A stretch of DNA of 53,941 nucleotides from Peptostreptococcus stomatis DSM 17678 (GCF_000147675.1 NZ_ADGQ01000072.1:1-53941); one strand, 5' to 3'; positions 10,833 through 20,227 are shown, counted from the first letter of the stretch. The notes: generated by a model from the letters alone, not told the origin. A program made the numbers and translations.

Positions 10833-12017
10833 TTACTTATATTCAGCCATCAACTTTTCAAATACTGCTAGTGACTTTTCACACTTTTCAGTTTCAACAC
10901 AATAAGATAATCTCATGTGAGCCTTTGAACCGAATCCTGTTCCAGGAACTACTAGCATATCGTGAGCCTTAGCCTTTTCAGAGAACTTTTCAGAATCTCC
11001 ATCTGGAGCTTCTATGAATAGGTAGAATGCACCAGCTGGCTTAGCAACCTTGTATCCTAACTTAGTTAAACCATCATATAGAAGGTCTCTGTTCTTCTTG
11101 TATACTTCAACGTTTGGTGGTACACTTACACATCTTTCAACTACAAGCTGGAATAGTGTTGGTGCACAAACGTAACCAAGTACTCTTGCTGCTCCACCTA
11201 CTGCTGCCATAAGTAATTCATCATCTACTTCGTTTGGAACTAGGATATAACCAATTCTTTCACCTGGCAGAGATAAAGACTTAGACCAAGAATAGCAGAT
11301 TACTGTATTCTTGTATAGGTTTGGTATGAATGGAACTTCAAGACCATCTATAAGAACCAACTCTCTGTATGGTTCGTCAGCTATGATGTATATAGGATGA
11401 CCATATTCTTTTTCCTTAGCTTCCAATAGTTCAACTAGAGCCTTCATTTCATCTAGTGTATAGATAACACCTGATGGGTTGTTAGGAGAGTTAACTATTA
11501 TAGCCTTAGTGTTAGGAGTTATAGCTGCCTTTACACCTTCCACATTTAACTGCATATCGTCCTTGCAAGGTACTAGAACCTGATTACCACCCTGACCATT
11601 GATGAATACTGTGTATTCTGGGAAGAATGGAGCTAGAACCATTATTTCATCATCAGCAGATGAGATTAAAGCCTTTAGAGTTATGTTTAGAGATGCTGCT
11701 GCACCACAAGTCATCAATAAATTGTCCTTAGTATACTTAGTACCGAATCTCTTATTTAGGTCATCAGCTATAGCTGTTCTACAACCATCATGACCAGCAC
11801 CTGAAGAATAAGAATGGTATACCTTTGGCTCATAAGTCTTTATTATGTCTACTATTGCATCCTGTACTTCCTTTGGAGCTGGAACTGAAGGGTTACCTAA
11901 TGAAAAGTCTAATACATTTTCTGCACCTATTTCAGCTGCCCTCTTAGCACCGAATCCTGCTAATTCTCTGATTATTGATTTTGCTGTACCTAGTTTTACC
12001 ATTTCCTGAGAAATCAT
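10833..12017 (-). CDS. Class I PLP-dependent aminotransferase
   Basis: A 394-residue fold-type I aminotransferase. The PLP-binding Lys246 is in SWSKSLSLPGERIGY, with NSPNNPSG at 176-183 and Asp214 in IIADEPY as cofactor contacts; the final Arg is in MRLSYC. It is predicted to move the amino group from an amino acid to 2-oxoglutarate, giving a 2-oxo acid. Downstream of brnQ and the D-2-hydroxyacid dehydrogenase it would feed the reductive Stickland branch, so leucine, another branched-chain acid or an aromatic acid is the likely substrate. The start has an AGGAGG site. A stem-loop in the 153-base gap after brnQ suggests it may be expressed differently from brnQ. Confidence 0.88.
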   Translation of the reverse strand: MISQEMVKLGTAKSIIRELAGFGAKRAAEIGAENVLDFSLGNPSVPAPKEVQDAIVDIIKTYEPKVYHSYSSGAGHDGCRTAIADDLNKRFGTKYTKDNLLMTCGAAASLNITLKALISSADDEIMVLAPFFPEYTVFINGQGGNQVLVPCKDDMQLNVEGVKAAITPNTKAIIVNSPNNPSGVIYTLDEMKALVELLEAKEKEYGHPIYIIADEPYRELVLIDGLEVPFIPNLYKNTVICYSWSKSLSLPGERIGYILVPNEVDDELLMAAVGGAARVLGYVCAPTLFQLVVERCVSVPPNVEVYKKNRDLLYDGLTKLGYKVAKPAGAFYLFIEAPDGDSEKFSEKAKAHDMLVVPGTGFGSKAHMRLSYCVETEKCEKSLAVFEKLMAEYK

Positions 12018-12076
12018 AATAATTACCTCCTAATTAAATGTTAGAAATCTTTTTTATAACTTGTTATATTTAATAC

Positions 12077-12110
12077 TTGATTCCTCCAGGTCTTAGCCCA
12101 GAGGAATCAA
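12077..12110 (-). terminator. Intercistronic stem-loop between brnQ and the aminotransferase gene
   Basis: TTGATTCCTC and GAGGAATCAA form a perfect 10-base stem around a 14-base loop. There is no clear U-tract on the minus strand, so it may be a weak terminator or an mRNA-processing or stability hairpin. Confidence 0.5.
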
Positions 12111-12170
12111 ATTTAAAGTCATATGCATTTTTTATAATTGCTTAATTCGCACGATAAGTCTCAATACAAA

Positions 12171-13502
12171 TTAATCTAGTGGATCATTTATAGTCTTACC
12201 AACTTTTGCTACTGCACTTATCAATGTAAGAACTATAGAGCAAACAAGTGCTGGAACAACCCATTCAAATCCATATGTTCCTAGTGGCAATGAAGTACAA
12301 GCCTTAGCTGCACCTGCTAGTAGGTTTCCACCTCTCATTACTGATGCAAGGTTTATACTTTCTATTAAAGCTACTGCGAATGCACCTATTACTGCACCTG
12401 TGTAAGTCCAGTTGTACTTAATCTTCTTGTCAAAGATAGACATGAATATAAGTACTATGATAACTGGGTATATAGCTGATAGGATTGGAACTGCTATTGC
12501 TATAAGTCCATCAACACCGATTAGAGAAAGAACGAATGCTATAACAACTGTAACTATAGCTATATGCTTATACTTTAACTTACCGCCTGAAATAGTTTCA
12601 AAGTAGTTACCACAAGTTGAGCTTAGTCCTGTTGAAGTTGTCAAACAAGCAAGAGCAACTGCTATTCCCATGAATACCTTACCAACATTACCTAGCATTA
12701 ATTCAACCATACCTATAAGTAGTACAGTTCTTTCAGTTTCACCGTTAAAGTGACCACCTACTGTAGCACCTGCATAAGTTAAACCACCGTAAACTAGTGC
12801 TAGTAGGATGAATGCAACTATACCAACCTGAACACTTACCTTGAACTGAACTTCCTTGTCAGTATATCCACGTCTGATAAGGTCACTTATAACTATACCA
12901 GCCATTAGTGGAGAACCAAGGGCATCCATTGTCTGGTAACCTTCCTTAAATGACATTGTAAATAGTCCTGATACATCTGTTGTAACCTTAGGATCTGGTG
13001 GGTTAACTATAGCTATAACCACGATAATCGCCAAGATTATCAATAGGGCTGGTGTAAGATACTGACCTATAAAGTCTATAACCTTACCAGGATTCAATGT
13101 AATATAAAGCGTTAAACCAAAGAATACTATAGAAGTAACCCAAATTGGAACTGATGGGAACAATGGTCTAATAAATATTTCATGTGTTGTTGCACCTGTT
13201 CTAGGAATTGCAAAGAAAGGACCAATTGTCAAGATAGCAATTGTACCAATCAATTTAGCAAACTTAGGACTAACCCTCTTACCAAGGTCATCTGCCCTAC
13301 CACCTAATCTAGCTGTAACGATAACACCTAGTATAGGTAAAACTGGGTCTGAAACTAAGAACCCTATCATAGCTGTGAACCATCTGTCACCAGCTAAAAC
13401 ACCAAGGTGTGGTGGGAATATCAAGTTACCAGCACCAAAGAAAATTGCAAATAATGCAAAACCACAAACGATAACGTCTTTTCTTTTAATTTCCATACTC
13501 AT
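12171..13502 (-). CDS. brnQ: Branched-chain amino acid transport protein (LIVCS family)
   Basis: A 443-residue, 12-span carrier of the BrnQ family, which imports leucine, isoleucine and valine with sodium or protons. Typical landmarks are the N-terminal FALFAIFFGAGNLIFPPHLG segment, GPFFAIPRTGATTHEI near residue 105 and ALACLTTSTGLSSTCGNYF near 285. Two in-frame starts (MSMEIK) are possible; the GAAGGTG site suits the second slightly better. It lies between the 2-hydroxyacid dehydrogenase and aminotransferase genes, an arrangement that joins uptake, transamination and keto-acid reduction. Confidence 0.93.
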   Translation of the reverse strand: MSMEIKRKDVIVCGFALFAIFFGAGNLIFPPHLGVLAGDRWFTAMIGFLVSDPVLPILGVIVTARLGGRADDLGKRVSPKFAKLIGTIAILTIGPFFAIPRTGATTHEIFIRPLFPSVPIWVTSIVFFGLTLYITLNPGKVIDFIGQYLTPALLIILAIIVVIAIVNPPDPKVTTDVSGLFTMSFKEGYQTMDALGSPLMAGIVISDLIRRGYTDKEVQFKVSVQVGIVAFILLALVYGGLTYAGATVGGHFNGETERTVLLIGMVELMLGNVGKVFMGIAVALACLTTSTGLSSTCGNYFETISGGKLKYKHIAIVTVVIAFVLSLIGVDGLIAIAVPILSAIYPVIIVLIFMSIFDKKIKYNWTYTGAVIGAFAVALIESINLASVMRGGNLLAGAAKACTSLPLGTYGFEWVVPALVCSIVLTLISAVAKVGKTINDPLD

Positions 13503-13540
13503 TCACCTTCTAAAATAGATTTGCCATATAGGCTTAGTCT

Positions 13541-14533
13541 TTAAAGACCATTAACAACGTTGTTAGGTCTTTCGCCATTCATAACCTTAACCATGTCTGC
13601 ATATGACCATTCTGACATTCTAATGAAAGCATCATCAGTTGTTCCTGCTATATGAGGAGTAATTGATAATCTAGCCTTACCAGCCTCAGTTAGGTTAAAT
13701 AAAGGATGATCAGCACTTGGTGGTTCAGGAGCTATAACATCAAGTCCTGCAAATACTCTACCATTATTTAGAGCTTCTGCTAGGTCTTCATTGTTAACGA
13801 TTTCTCCTCTTGCAACGTTAATTATTACTGCATCCTGCTTCATCTGTTCTATTGTTTCCTTACGAACCATATTTCTAGTATTATCTAAAACTGGAACATG
13901 GTAAGAAATAATATCACACTGAGCAAGTATTTCTTCGTATGTACAGAAAGTAAGATCATTTTCTTTTTCATAGTCTTCAGAAGCTCTGAATACATCGTAA
14001 TAAAGGATCTTGCATCCAAATGCCTTAAGCATTCTAACGGCCGCCTTACCTATAGCACCCAATCCAACAAGTCCTATTACTCTTGAACTCAATTCGCTCT
14101 GACCCTTAACTTGATACTCTCTGAAGCTTTCATTAAATCCGTCAACACCCTTTGCCTTTATCTTAGCATCTGCTTCTGGCATTCTTCTTAAAGATGTTAT
14201 CATATGTCCAACAGCTAATTCAGCAACTGGCACTGCGTTAACGGCCCTATTATTGCAAACATAAATACCCTTTTCCTTAGCGGCTTCTAGGTCTATCTTG
14301 TCAAAACCTACGCCTAATGAATGTATAAGCTTACAATTATCAAGTTTTTCTATTACTTCTCTTCTGAAATGATCAACTGGACCACAGAATACTATATCAG
14401 CATCCTTACACTGTTCAACTAGTTCCTCATCTGAACAAGGATACTTAATATACTGGAAATCCCAACCTTCTGGTTTTTTAACACCAAATCTTTCAATAAT
14501 ATTTTTGTTACAAGTTACTCTAACCTTAACCAT
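13541..14533 (-). CDS. D-2-hydroxyacid dehydrogenase, NAD-dependent
   Basis: A 330-residue member of the D-isomer-specific 2-hydroxyacid dehydrogenase family. The NAD-binding GLGAIG is at 157-162, with Asp179 at the end of the second strand favouring NAD over NADP. The catalytic Arg241 (NVARGE), Glu269 and His293 (TPHIAG) are all present. Its N-terminal region looks more like phosphoglycerate-dehydrogenase-type members than the LdhA type of the Clostridioides had cluster, so I leave the symbol blank. Probable role: reduce 4-methyl-2-oxopentanoate or an aromatic 2-oxo acid to the (R)-2-hydroxy acid, the substrate activated by HadA. It heads its own unit with brnQ and the aminotransferase. Confidence 0.88.
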   Translation of the reverse strand: MVKVRVTCNKNIIERFGVKKPEGWDFQYIKYPCSDEELVEQCKDADIVFCGPVDHFRREVIEKLDNCKLIHSLGVGFDKIDLEAAKEKGIYVCNNRAVNAVPVAELAVGHMITSLRRMPEADAKIKAKGVDGFNESFREYQVKGQSELSSRVIGLVGLGAIGKAAVRMLKAFGCKILYYDVFRASEDYEKENDLTFCTYEEILAQCDIISYHVPVLDNTRNMVRKETIEQMKQDAVIINVARGEIVNNEDLAEALNNGRVFAGLDVIAPEPPSADHPLFNLTEAGKARLSITPHIAGTTDDAFIRMSEWSYADMVKVMNGERPNNVVNGL

Positions 14534-14690
14534 ATTTTGCCTCCCTAACTCTAGCTAATAAGCGTTTGTATAATAAAAAATATAAATAAATTTAAACAAA
14601 CTGTTATTTATTTAACCAATATGTTTAAATTTTTTAGACATCCTTGTAAAAATTTCTACAATTCTGTCCATTTTTAAACCTATTGTACGC

Positions 14691-14729
14691 TATACCTAGG
14701 GAGAAGTGCAAATCCCTAGGTATATTATA
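14691..14729 (-). promoter_or_regulatory. Promoter with overlapping operator-like inverted repeat
   Basis: TATACCTAGGGA and TCCCTAGGTATA form a perfect 12-base inverted repeat with a 10-base spacer. On the minus strand TATAAT (14729-14724) touches its edge, so the transcription start should fall inside it. There is no U-tract, and it lies about 160 bases before the dehydrogenase gene. It reads as an operator, not a terminator. The rest of the 301-base gap shows no gene. Confidence 0.5.
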
Positions 14730-14834
14730 CAATAAGTTTTTGTATTTTACTATAGAAATTTTATGTCCACAGTATTATCTAAACAGCTGTTTTTAAAAAT
14801 CTGTTGAAATAAATTTTCTCTTTCGTTAATAAAA

Positions 14835-15842
14835 TTACATGTTAGCCTTTTCAGCCTTTAATGCTCTAACCTTGTCGATTAATATAGGCATTATCTTGTG
14901 TAAGTCACCAACTACACCTAAATCAGCTACATCGAATATAGGAGCCTGAGCATCCTTGTTTATAGCCACGATAAATTCAGAATCTTCCATACCAGCTAAG
15001 TGCTGTATAGCTCCTGATATACCACAAGCCATGTATAGGTCTGGTCTAACTGTCTTACCAGTCTGTCCAACCTGTCTTTCTCTACCAATCCAACCAGCGT
15101 CAACGTTAGCCCTTGAAGAAGTAACAAGACCGTCTAGTTCGTCAGCTAATTCCTTTAATACATCGAAGTATTCTGGGCTACCGATACCTCTACCACCAGA
15201 TACTAGAACCTTAGCTTCTGTTATATCAACCTTAGCATGCTTTTCCTTGATTACTTCTCTGATCTTGATGTTCATATCAGCATCAGTAAAGTCAACCTGG
15301 AATACTTCTACTTCACCAGTTCTAGATGTGTCTGTAGGAAGGGCCTGCATAACACCTGGTCTTACAGTCGCCATCTGAGGTCTGAATTCCTTACAAACTA
15401 TTGTAGCCATGATGTTACCGCCGAAAGCTGGTCTAGTCATAAGTAATAACTTAGTTTCTGGATCTATTTCTAGCTTAGTACAGTCAGCTGTTAGACCTGT
15501 ATGTACTCTCGCAGATACTCTAGGAGCCAAGTCTCTACCTATTGAAGTAGCACCGTAAAGTACTATTTCTGGCTTCTTAGCTTCTACAACTGCATTTAAT
15601 GCCTTAGTGTATGGTTCAGTTGCATAGTGTTCCAAAATTGGGTCTTCTACACATATAACCTTATTTGCTCCGTGGTGGATTAGATTATCAGCCAATCCCC
15701 TTACTTCTTTTCCTAGTAAAACTGCAACTACTTCCTGTCCTAGGTCAGCTGCCAATTTACTTGCTATACCAATTAGCTCGATGCCTACTTTTTGAACGAC
15801 ACCGTCTACCTGTTCAACTACTACATAAATATCCTTGTTCAT
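14835..15842 (-). CDS. etfA: Electron transfer flavoprotein alpha subunit
   Basis: A 335-residue EtfA. The C-terminal FAD domain shows the signatures VSGGRGIGSPE near residue 215, SRANVDAGWIGRERQVGQTGKTV and YMACGISGAIQHLAGM near 265-295. It forms a heterodimer with EtfB and passes electrons to or from the acyl-CoA dehydrogenase encoded three genes upstream. In Clostridioides the equivalent Acd-Etf complex couples enoyl-CoA reduction by NADH to ferredoxin reduction (electron bifurcation); that role here is inferred from context. It is the last gene of the had-acd-etf unit. Confidence 0.95.
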   Translation of the reverse strand: MNKDIYVVVEQVDGVVQKVGIELIGIASKLAADLGQEVVAVLLGKEVRGLADNLIHHGANKVICVEDPILEHYATEPYTKALNAVVEAKKPEIVLYGATSIGRDLAPRVSARVHTGLTADCTKLEIDPETKLLLMTRPAFGGNIMATIVCKEFRPQMATVRPGVMQALPTDTSRTGEVEVFQVDFTDADMNIKIREVIKEKHAKVDITEAKVLVSGGRGIGSPEYFDVLKELADELDGLVTSSRANVDAGWIGRERQVGQTGKTVRPDLYMACGISGAIQHLAGMEDSEFIVAINKDAQAPIFDVADLGVVGDLHKIMPILIDKVRALKAEKANM

Positions 15843-15897
15843 TAGGTAATCTTCCTTTCAAATCATTATTTTTTTATAATTGTAATTCTTTAGTATC

Positions 15898-16689
15898 TTA
15901 TATAAAATACTTTTCCTGTAACTTAGCAAGAATTGCATCAGCTGCTTCTTCTGGAGTTAATCCTTCTAGCTTAACGCCTTTGCCCTTAGCCTGCTTTGTA
16001 AATGACTTTTTAACGTTTGTAGGTGAACCCTTTAAACCGATATTTGAAAGATCTAGTTTGTCTTCAATGTCCTTCAATCCCCAAACCTTCATTTCCTTCT
16101 GATAAGCATCGAATATACCGCCTACTGTCATGTATCTTGGGTCTATTTCTTCGCTTAGTGTAGTAATTAGGCAAGGTGGCTTTATTTCAATTATATGATA
16201 TCTATCTTCGAACTGTCTTCTAACGATGAACTTATCACCTTCAACCTTTAGTTCTTCACAATAAGATACCTGTGGTATTCCAAGATGCTCAGCAATCTGT
16301 GGACCAACCTGTGCAGTATCACCATCTATAGCCTGTCTACCTGCTATTATTATATCGTAATCTATGTTTCTAAGTGCACCAGCTATTGTTGAAGATGTCG
16401 CCCATGTATCTGCTCCACCGAAAGCTCTGTCAGTTACTAGAACTGCATCATCTGCTCCCATAGCTAATGCTTCTCTAAGTGCAACTTCCGCCTGTGGAGG
16501 TCCCATTGATACTACTGTTAAAGTAGATCCTGGAACTGATTCCTTGATCTGAAGTGCTAGCTCAAGACCTGCCTTATCGTCAGGGTTTATGATACTAGGT
16601 ACACCATCACGGATCAAAGTATTCTTTACAGGGTCAAGTTTTACCTCTGTTGTATCTGGTACTTGTTTTATGCAAGCTACAATTTTCAT
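15898..16689 (-). CDS. etfB: Electron transfer flavoprotein beta subunit
   Basis: A 263-residue EtfB, normal length. The opening MKIVACIKQVPDTTEVKLD, the AMGADDAVLVTDRAFGGADTWAT stretch and the GRQAIDGDTAQVGPQIAEHLG signature near residue 115-135 are all typical. It pairs with EtfA (55 bases downstream). Directly upstream is the acyl-CoA dehydrogenase (16 bases away), matching the gene order acd-etfB-etfA used for CoA-dependent reductive Stickland fermentation. Confidence 0.96.
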   Translation of the reverse strand: MKIVACIKQVPDTTEVKLDPVKNTLIRDGVPSIINPDDKAGLELALQIKESVPGSTLTVVSMGPPQAEVALREALAMGADDAVLVTDRAFGGADTWATSSTIAGALRNIDYDIIIAGRQAIDGDTAQVGPQIAEHLGIPQVSYCEELKVEGDKFIVRRQFEDRYHIIEIKPPCLITTLSEEIDPRYMTVGGIFDAYQKEMKVWGLKDIEDKLDLSNIGLKGSPTNVKKSFTKQAKGKGVKLEGLTPEEAADAILAKLQEKYFI

Positions 16690-16705
16690 CTATCTATACC
16701 TCCCC

Positions 16706-17839
16706 TTATTTCAATAAGCTTGATGCTATAACCATCTTCTGAACTTCAGATGTACCTTCGTAGATAGAAGTTACTCTGATGTCTCTGTACATTCTTTCAA
16801 CTGGATATTCCTTAATGTAACCATATCCACCATGAATCTGTAATGCCTTATCAATTATCCATTTTGCTTCTTCTGTAGCGAACAATTTAGCCATTGAAGC
16901 TTCCTTATCAGCTGCTTGTCCTAAATCCATCTTATAAGCAGCATCATAAACAAGGTGACGCATAGCTGCTAACTTTGTTTCCATTTCTGCTAGTATGAAC
17001 TGAGTATTCTGGAACTTAGCTATTGACTTACCAAACTGGTGTCTAGACTTAGCATACTTGATAGCCTCTTCCATAGCACCTTCTGCAAGTCCTAGAGCCT
17101 GGCAAGCAATACCTAATCTACCTACACTTAGAGTCTTCATAGCGTTGATAAATCCCTTACCTTCTCTTCCTAGCATACAATCCTTAGAAACTCTAACATT
17201 TTCAAGAACAACATCACTAGTTGGGCAACCAATCATACCCATCTTGTTCTCTGCCTTACCAAAAGATACGCCTTCTAGCTTTGAGTCTACTACGAAAGTA
17301 GATATACCCTTAACACCTAATTCTGGATTAGTCTTAGCGAAAACTATTACATAATCAGATACTGGAGCACCAGTTATGAAAGTTTTTCTTCCGTTTAATA
17401 TATAGTCATCACCATCTTTTTCTGCAGTTGTCAATATAGATGCTGCATCTGATCCTGCTCCTGGTTCAGTAAGACCGAAAGCGAACAGTTTTTCACCTGT
17501 AACCATTGGTCTAAGATACTTTTCCTTCTGCTCTTCAGTACCATCTCTTAATATTGGAGTTGACTGTAGTGAGTTTGGAGATGATATCCATATAGTAGAT
17601 ACACCTGATGCCTTAGCCAATTCTTCCATAACTATTGCATAAGAACGGTGGTCTCCACCTGAACCCCCATAAGCCTTTGGTATCTTAATACCTAAAAATC
17701 CAGCTTTAGCCATTTTTTGATAAATTTCCATTGGAAATTCGCCAGTTTCATCAACTTCTTCTGCAGTTGGTTTAATTTCATTTTCAGCGAATTCCTTAGC
17801 TAGCTGACGAACTAATTCATGTTCTTTTTCGAAAATCAT
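16706..17839 (-). CDS. acdB: Acyl-CoA dehydrogenase of the Acd-Etf complex
   Basis: A 377-residue FAD-dependent acyl-CoA dehydrogenase. It has the N-terminal helical domain, FGLTEPGAGSDAA near residue 125, the C-terminal QIHGGYGYIKEYPVERMYRD segment, and the catalytic Glu361 in YEGTSEVQ as in short-chain members. In this context it would reduce the 2-enoyl-CoA made by HadBC (for example isocaprenoyl-CoA or cinnamoyl-CoA) to the saturated acyl-CoA, with electrons delivered by EtfAB. It is closely spaced with hadC upstream (32 bases) and etfB downstream (16 bases). The symbol follows the Clostridioides cluster; the substrate is not proven. Confidence 0.92.
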   Translation of the reverse strand: MIFEKEHELVRQLAKEFAENEIKPTAEEVDETGEFPMEIYQKMAKAGFLGIKIPKAYGGSGGDHRSYAIVMEELAKASGVSTIWISSPNSLQSTPILRDGTEEQKEKYLRPMVTGEKLFAFGLTEPGAGSDAASILTTAEKDGDDYILNGRKTFITGAPVSDYVIVFAKTNPELGVKGISTFVVDSKLEGVSFGKAENKMGMIGCPTSDVVLENVRVSKDCMLGREGKGFINAMKTLSVGRLGIACQALGLAEGAMEEAIKYAKSRHQFGKSIAKFQNTQFILAEMETKLAAMRHLVYDAAYKMDLGQAADKEASMAKLFATEEAKWIIDKALQIHGGYGYIKEYPVERMYRDIRVTSIYEGTSEVQKMVIASSLLK

Positions 17840-17871
17840 AGATTGCCTCCTTAAAATTTTAATTTTTTAAA

Positions 17872-18990
17872 TTAAATCATATCAGCGAAAGTCTGTAATG
17901 CTGTTTTCGCCTGTTCAAAGTTAGTCATTTGCTGATCAACCTCAACTAGTATATGCAAGATACCTGCATTTTCTAATTCTTTTCTGATGATTGGATAGTC
18001 GAATTCATCAGAATCACTAAACTTAGTCATTAGGTATATAACACCATCTGCCTGATGCTTCTTAACCTTGTCAATTATTATCTGTCCCCTAAGTTTTTCT
18101 GGATCATACAACAAAGTACTTCCTTCTATATCTGAAATCCACTTAGATAAGGCTCTAACTGGATTACCAGTACCTTCATCAACTAGGTAGTCAAACTGGC
18201 CTGATTCATGGTTGATATTGTCATCAACTATACCAAGTTTGTACTCATCTAGTATTTCTAGCATACCTGGGCTATTTGCAAGAATACCAGTAGTAACTAC
18301 CTTCTTGCCAGCAAATTTTTCTTCAGGTAACGCCTTTAATTCTTTATTCAATTCTTCCAATATAGCTAAATGTTCTGCCTTGTCGAACAAGAAGGCACTT
18401 GTCATTACTCTAGCTCTTAGAATAGGTGTAATAGTATTTAAGTGACTAGCTGCTAGAGAACTGAATTCCTGCATTGCCTTTCTGTGCTTGTTGTAAAGAA
18501 CTATAGCCTCTTCAACCTTAGCATCTTCTATCTTGCAACCAGCTATTTCTTCTAACTGTCCTCTTAGCTTGATGTACTGCTTTTCATTGTAAGTAATACC
18601 AGCTTCAATTTTTCTGTTCTGACCATAGCCTATGTATAGGGCCGGAACCTGCTTTATAGCCCTCTTCCAGTTCTGGCTAAGTCCCTTTAGACCGTCACTT
18701 AGTCCCGGTATAATCATACCTGACATCTTGTCAAGCTTACCTTCTAAACCAAGGTCCATTAATCTAAGGATTATAGCTGCATAAAATGCTGGGAAGTATT
18801 CCTTTGATAGACCTACTTCACCTTCTGCACCCCATACACCAATTGGTACCATGCCTGCAGCATATACTAATTCTTCTGGTGTATAAACTGGCGCGCAACC
18901 TATTACCTTCTTACCTTCTGAAACATACTTGTCTACCTGTCCCAAAAGACTTACATCAAGTTTACCTAACAATACATCTATATTACTCAT
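17872..18990 (-). CDS. hadC: 2-hydroxyacyl-CoA dehydratase beta subunit, atypical
   Basis: A 372-residue HGD-D family (PF06050) protein at the position and length of HadC, the beta subunit that relays electrons to HadB through a [4Fe-4S] cluster. The fold is well conserved: GCAPVYTPEELVYAAGMVP at 31-49, EYFPAF at 64-69, SQNWK at 105-109 and the FDYP segment at 330-333. However, the protein has only two cysteines (32 and 152). From my knowledge of the family, cysteines are expected at the positions now held by Ala71 (FPAFYAA), Ser98 (GLSDGLK) and Ser325 (KFSDSDEF). At most one cluster ligand, Cys32, remains. It starts one base after the hadB stop, with its AAGGAGG site inside the end of hadB. 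Confidence 0.88.
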   Translation of the reverse strand: MSNIDVLLGKLDVSLLGQVDKYVSEGKKVIGCAPVYTPEELVYAAGMVPIGVWGAEGEVGLSKEYFPAFYAAIILRLMDLGLEGKLDKMSGMIIPGLSDGLKGLSQNWKRAIKQVPALYIGYGQNRKIEAGITYNEKQYIKLRGQLEEIAGCKIEDAKVEEAIVLYNKHRKAMQEFSSLAASHLNTITPILRARVMTSAFLFDKAEHLAILEELNKELKALPEEKFAGKKVVTTGILANSPGMLEILDEYKLGIVDDNINHESGQFDYLVDEGTGNPVRALSKWISDIEGSTLLYDPEKLRGQIIIDKVKKHQADGVIYLMTKFSDSDEFDYPIIRKELENAGILHILVEVDQQMTNFEQAKTALQTFADMI

Positions 18991-18991
18991 A

Positions 18992-20227
18992 TTAGTGCGC
19001 CTCCTTCATCTTTGCAGCTTTATTAGCTTCCATTAGTTCTATAAGACCCTGTACTCTAGTATCATACTGAGCTTCAGAGAAGTTTCTTGGATCGGCCTGG
19101 TCACCATCGAATGTAGCTGTTGGTATACCAGTCTTTTCTCTAATATCTCTTTCCATCTCGTACATGATACCTGACCACTGCTTACAACTTCTGTTGATGT
19201 GGATTAACATACCATCTATATTGTTTTCTTCAATAACCTTTAGTCTCATATCAGTTGCCCTTTCGTATGAAATAGCATTTGGAGTTCCGCAGTAAGCCTG
19301 CATTAACTGATATGTATTGTCATAGATATATCCGAAAGCATCCGCATATACTGTACCACAGACATTAACACCAGCATCCTTAAGCTGCTTGAATGTATGT
19401 CTTAGGTGTGGCCAACATGCTATACCTTCAAATAACACCCTGAACTTTTCTTCGCCCTTAAATGTTGACTTACCAGTTCTTACGTTTTCGTCAAATTCTT
19501 CAGCTAGCTTTTCGAATGCTATAGCTGATTCTATCTTACCTCTTGCACAAACTGCAACAGCCATGTGGTTGAATACGTCAAAGCCTGAGAATGGTGATGG
19601 AGTATACTTAGCATATCCAGTAGCCTTTAACCAAGCCCTACCTGTTCTCTGAGAAACTTCCATTACTTCTTCAAACTTCTTTTCATCCCACTTCTTGCCA
19701 GTTAGTTCTTCTAACTGCTTGATAGCATAATCAAACTGACCTCTTAGATATTCAACTCTATCGTCTTCAGCCTCGTAGTCATTGTTGTAAGGAACGTCTA
19801 TTAAAATTAAAGGTATATTCAATTCCTTAGCTATATTTTCATACCACTTGATCATACAGTTACAAATATTGTTACAGCAAGCAACGAAGTCTGGCTGTGG
19901 CATATTTAATTCTGGAGCATCCTTAACGTCCATGTATGCCAAAGATATTCTAGCGTAAGCACAGATATCATTTGAATATCCTTCATTTTCAGCTATTTCG
20001 CACATTCTCTGTCCGCCACCCTTAGCAGATATAGCAGCAGCCTGGTTTTCTGGATAAACAACCTTTATATCCATAGTTTCGAATATTTCCTGTGGGAAGT
20101 TAGATGCACACCATCCAACTAGTTCACCATTATTCTTTGCCTCCCAAGCTTCCTTATAGTGCTTTGCAACAATTTCTCCTAACAATACTTTTGCCGGCTT
20201 TTCTTCTACCATTCCTGTATTACTCAT
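18992..20227 (-). CDS. hadB: 2-hydroxyacyl-CoA dehydratase alpha subunit
   Basis: A 411-residue HGD-D family protein corresponding to HadB, which binds the (R)-2-hydroxyacyl-CoA and carries the active-site [4Fe-4S] cluster. Unlike its partner it keeps the expected cysteines: Cys89 in NDICAYARISL, Cys117/118/122/124 in VACCNNICNCM and Cys348 in INRSCKQW. The FDGDQADPR motif near residue 380 is also typical. The enzyme removes water to give the 2-enoyl-CoA. The family normally needs one high-energy electron from an ATP-driven activator (HadI), whose gene is usually just upstream. Here an 84-base gap separates hadB from hadA, with no room for it. Confidence 0.93.
   Translation of the reverse strand: MSNTGMVEEKPAKVLLGEIVAKHYKEAWEAKNNGELVGWCASNFPQEIFETMDIKVVYPENQAAAISAKGGGQRMCEIAENEGYSNDICAYARISLAYMDVKDAPELNMPQPDFVACCNNICNCMIKWYENIAKELNIPLILIDVPYNNDYEAEDDRVEYLRGQFDYAIKQLEELTGKKWDEKKFEEVMEVSQRTGRAWLKATGYAKYTPSPFSGFDVFNHMAVAVCARGKIESAIAFEKLAEEFDENVRTGKSTFKGEEKFRVLFEGIACWPHLRHTFKQLKDAGVNVCGTVYADAFGYIYDNTYQLMQAYCGTPNAISYERATDMRLKVIEENNIDGMLIHINRSCKQWSGIMYEMERDIREKTGIPTATFDGDQADPRNFSEAQYDTRVQGLIELMEANKAAKMKEAH

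Noticed and set aside
14691-14724. Rho-independent terminator of the etf operon
   Set aside because: The stem is strong but has no U-tract on the minus strand and coincides with a -10 box; an operator is the better reading.
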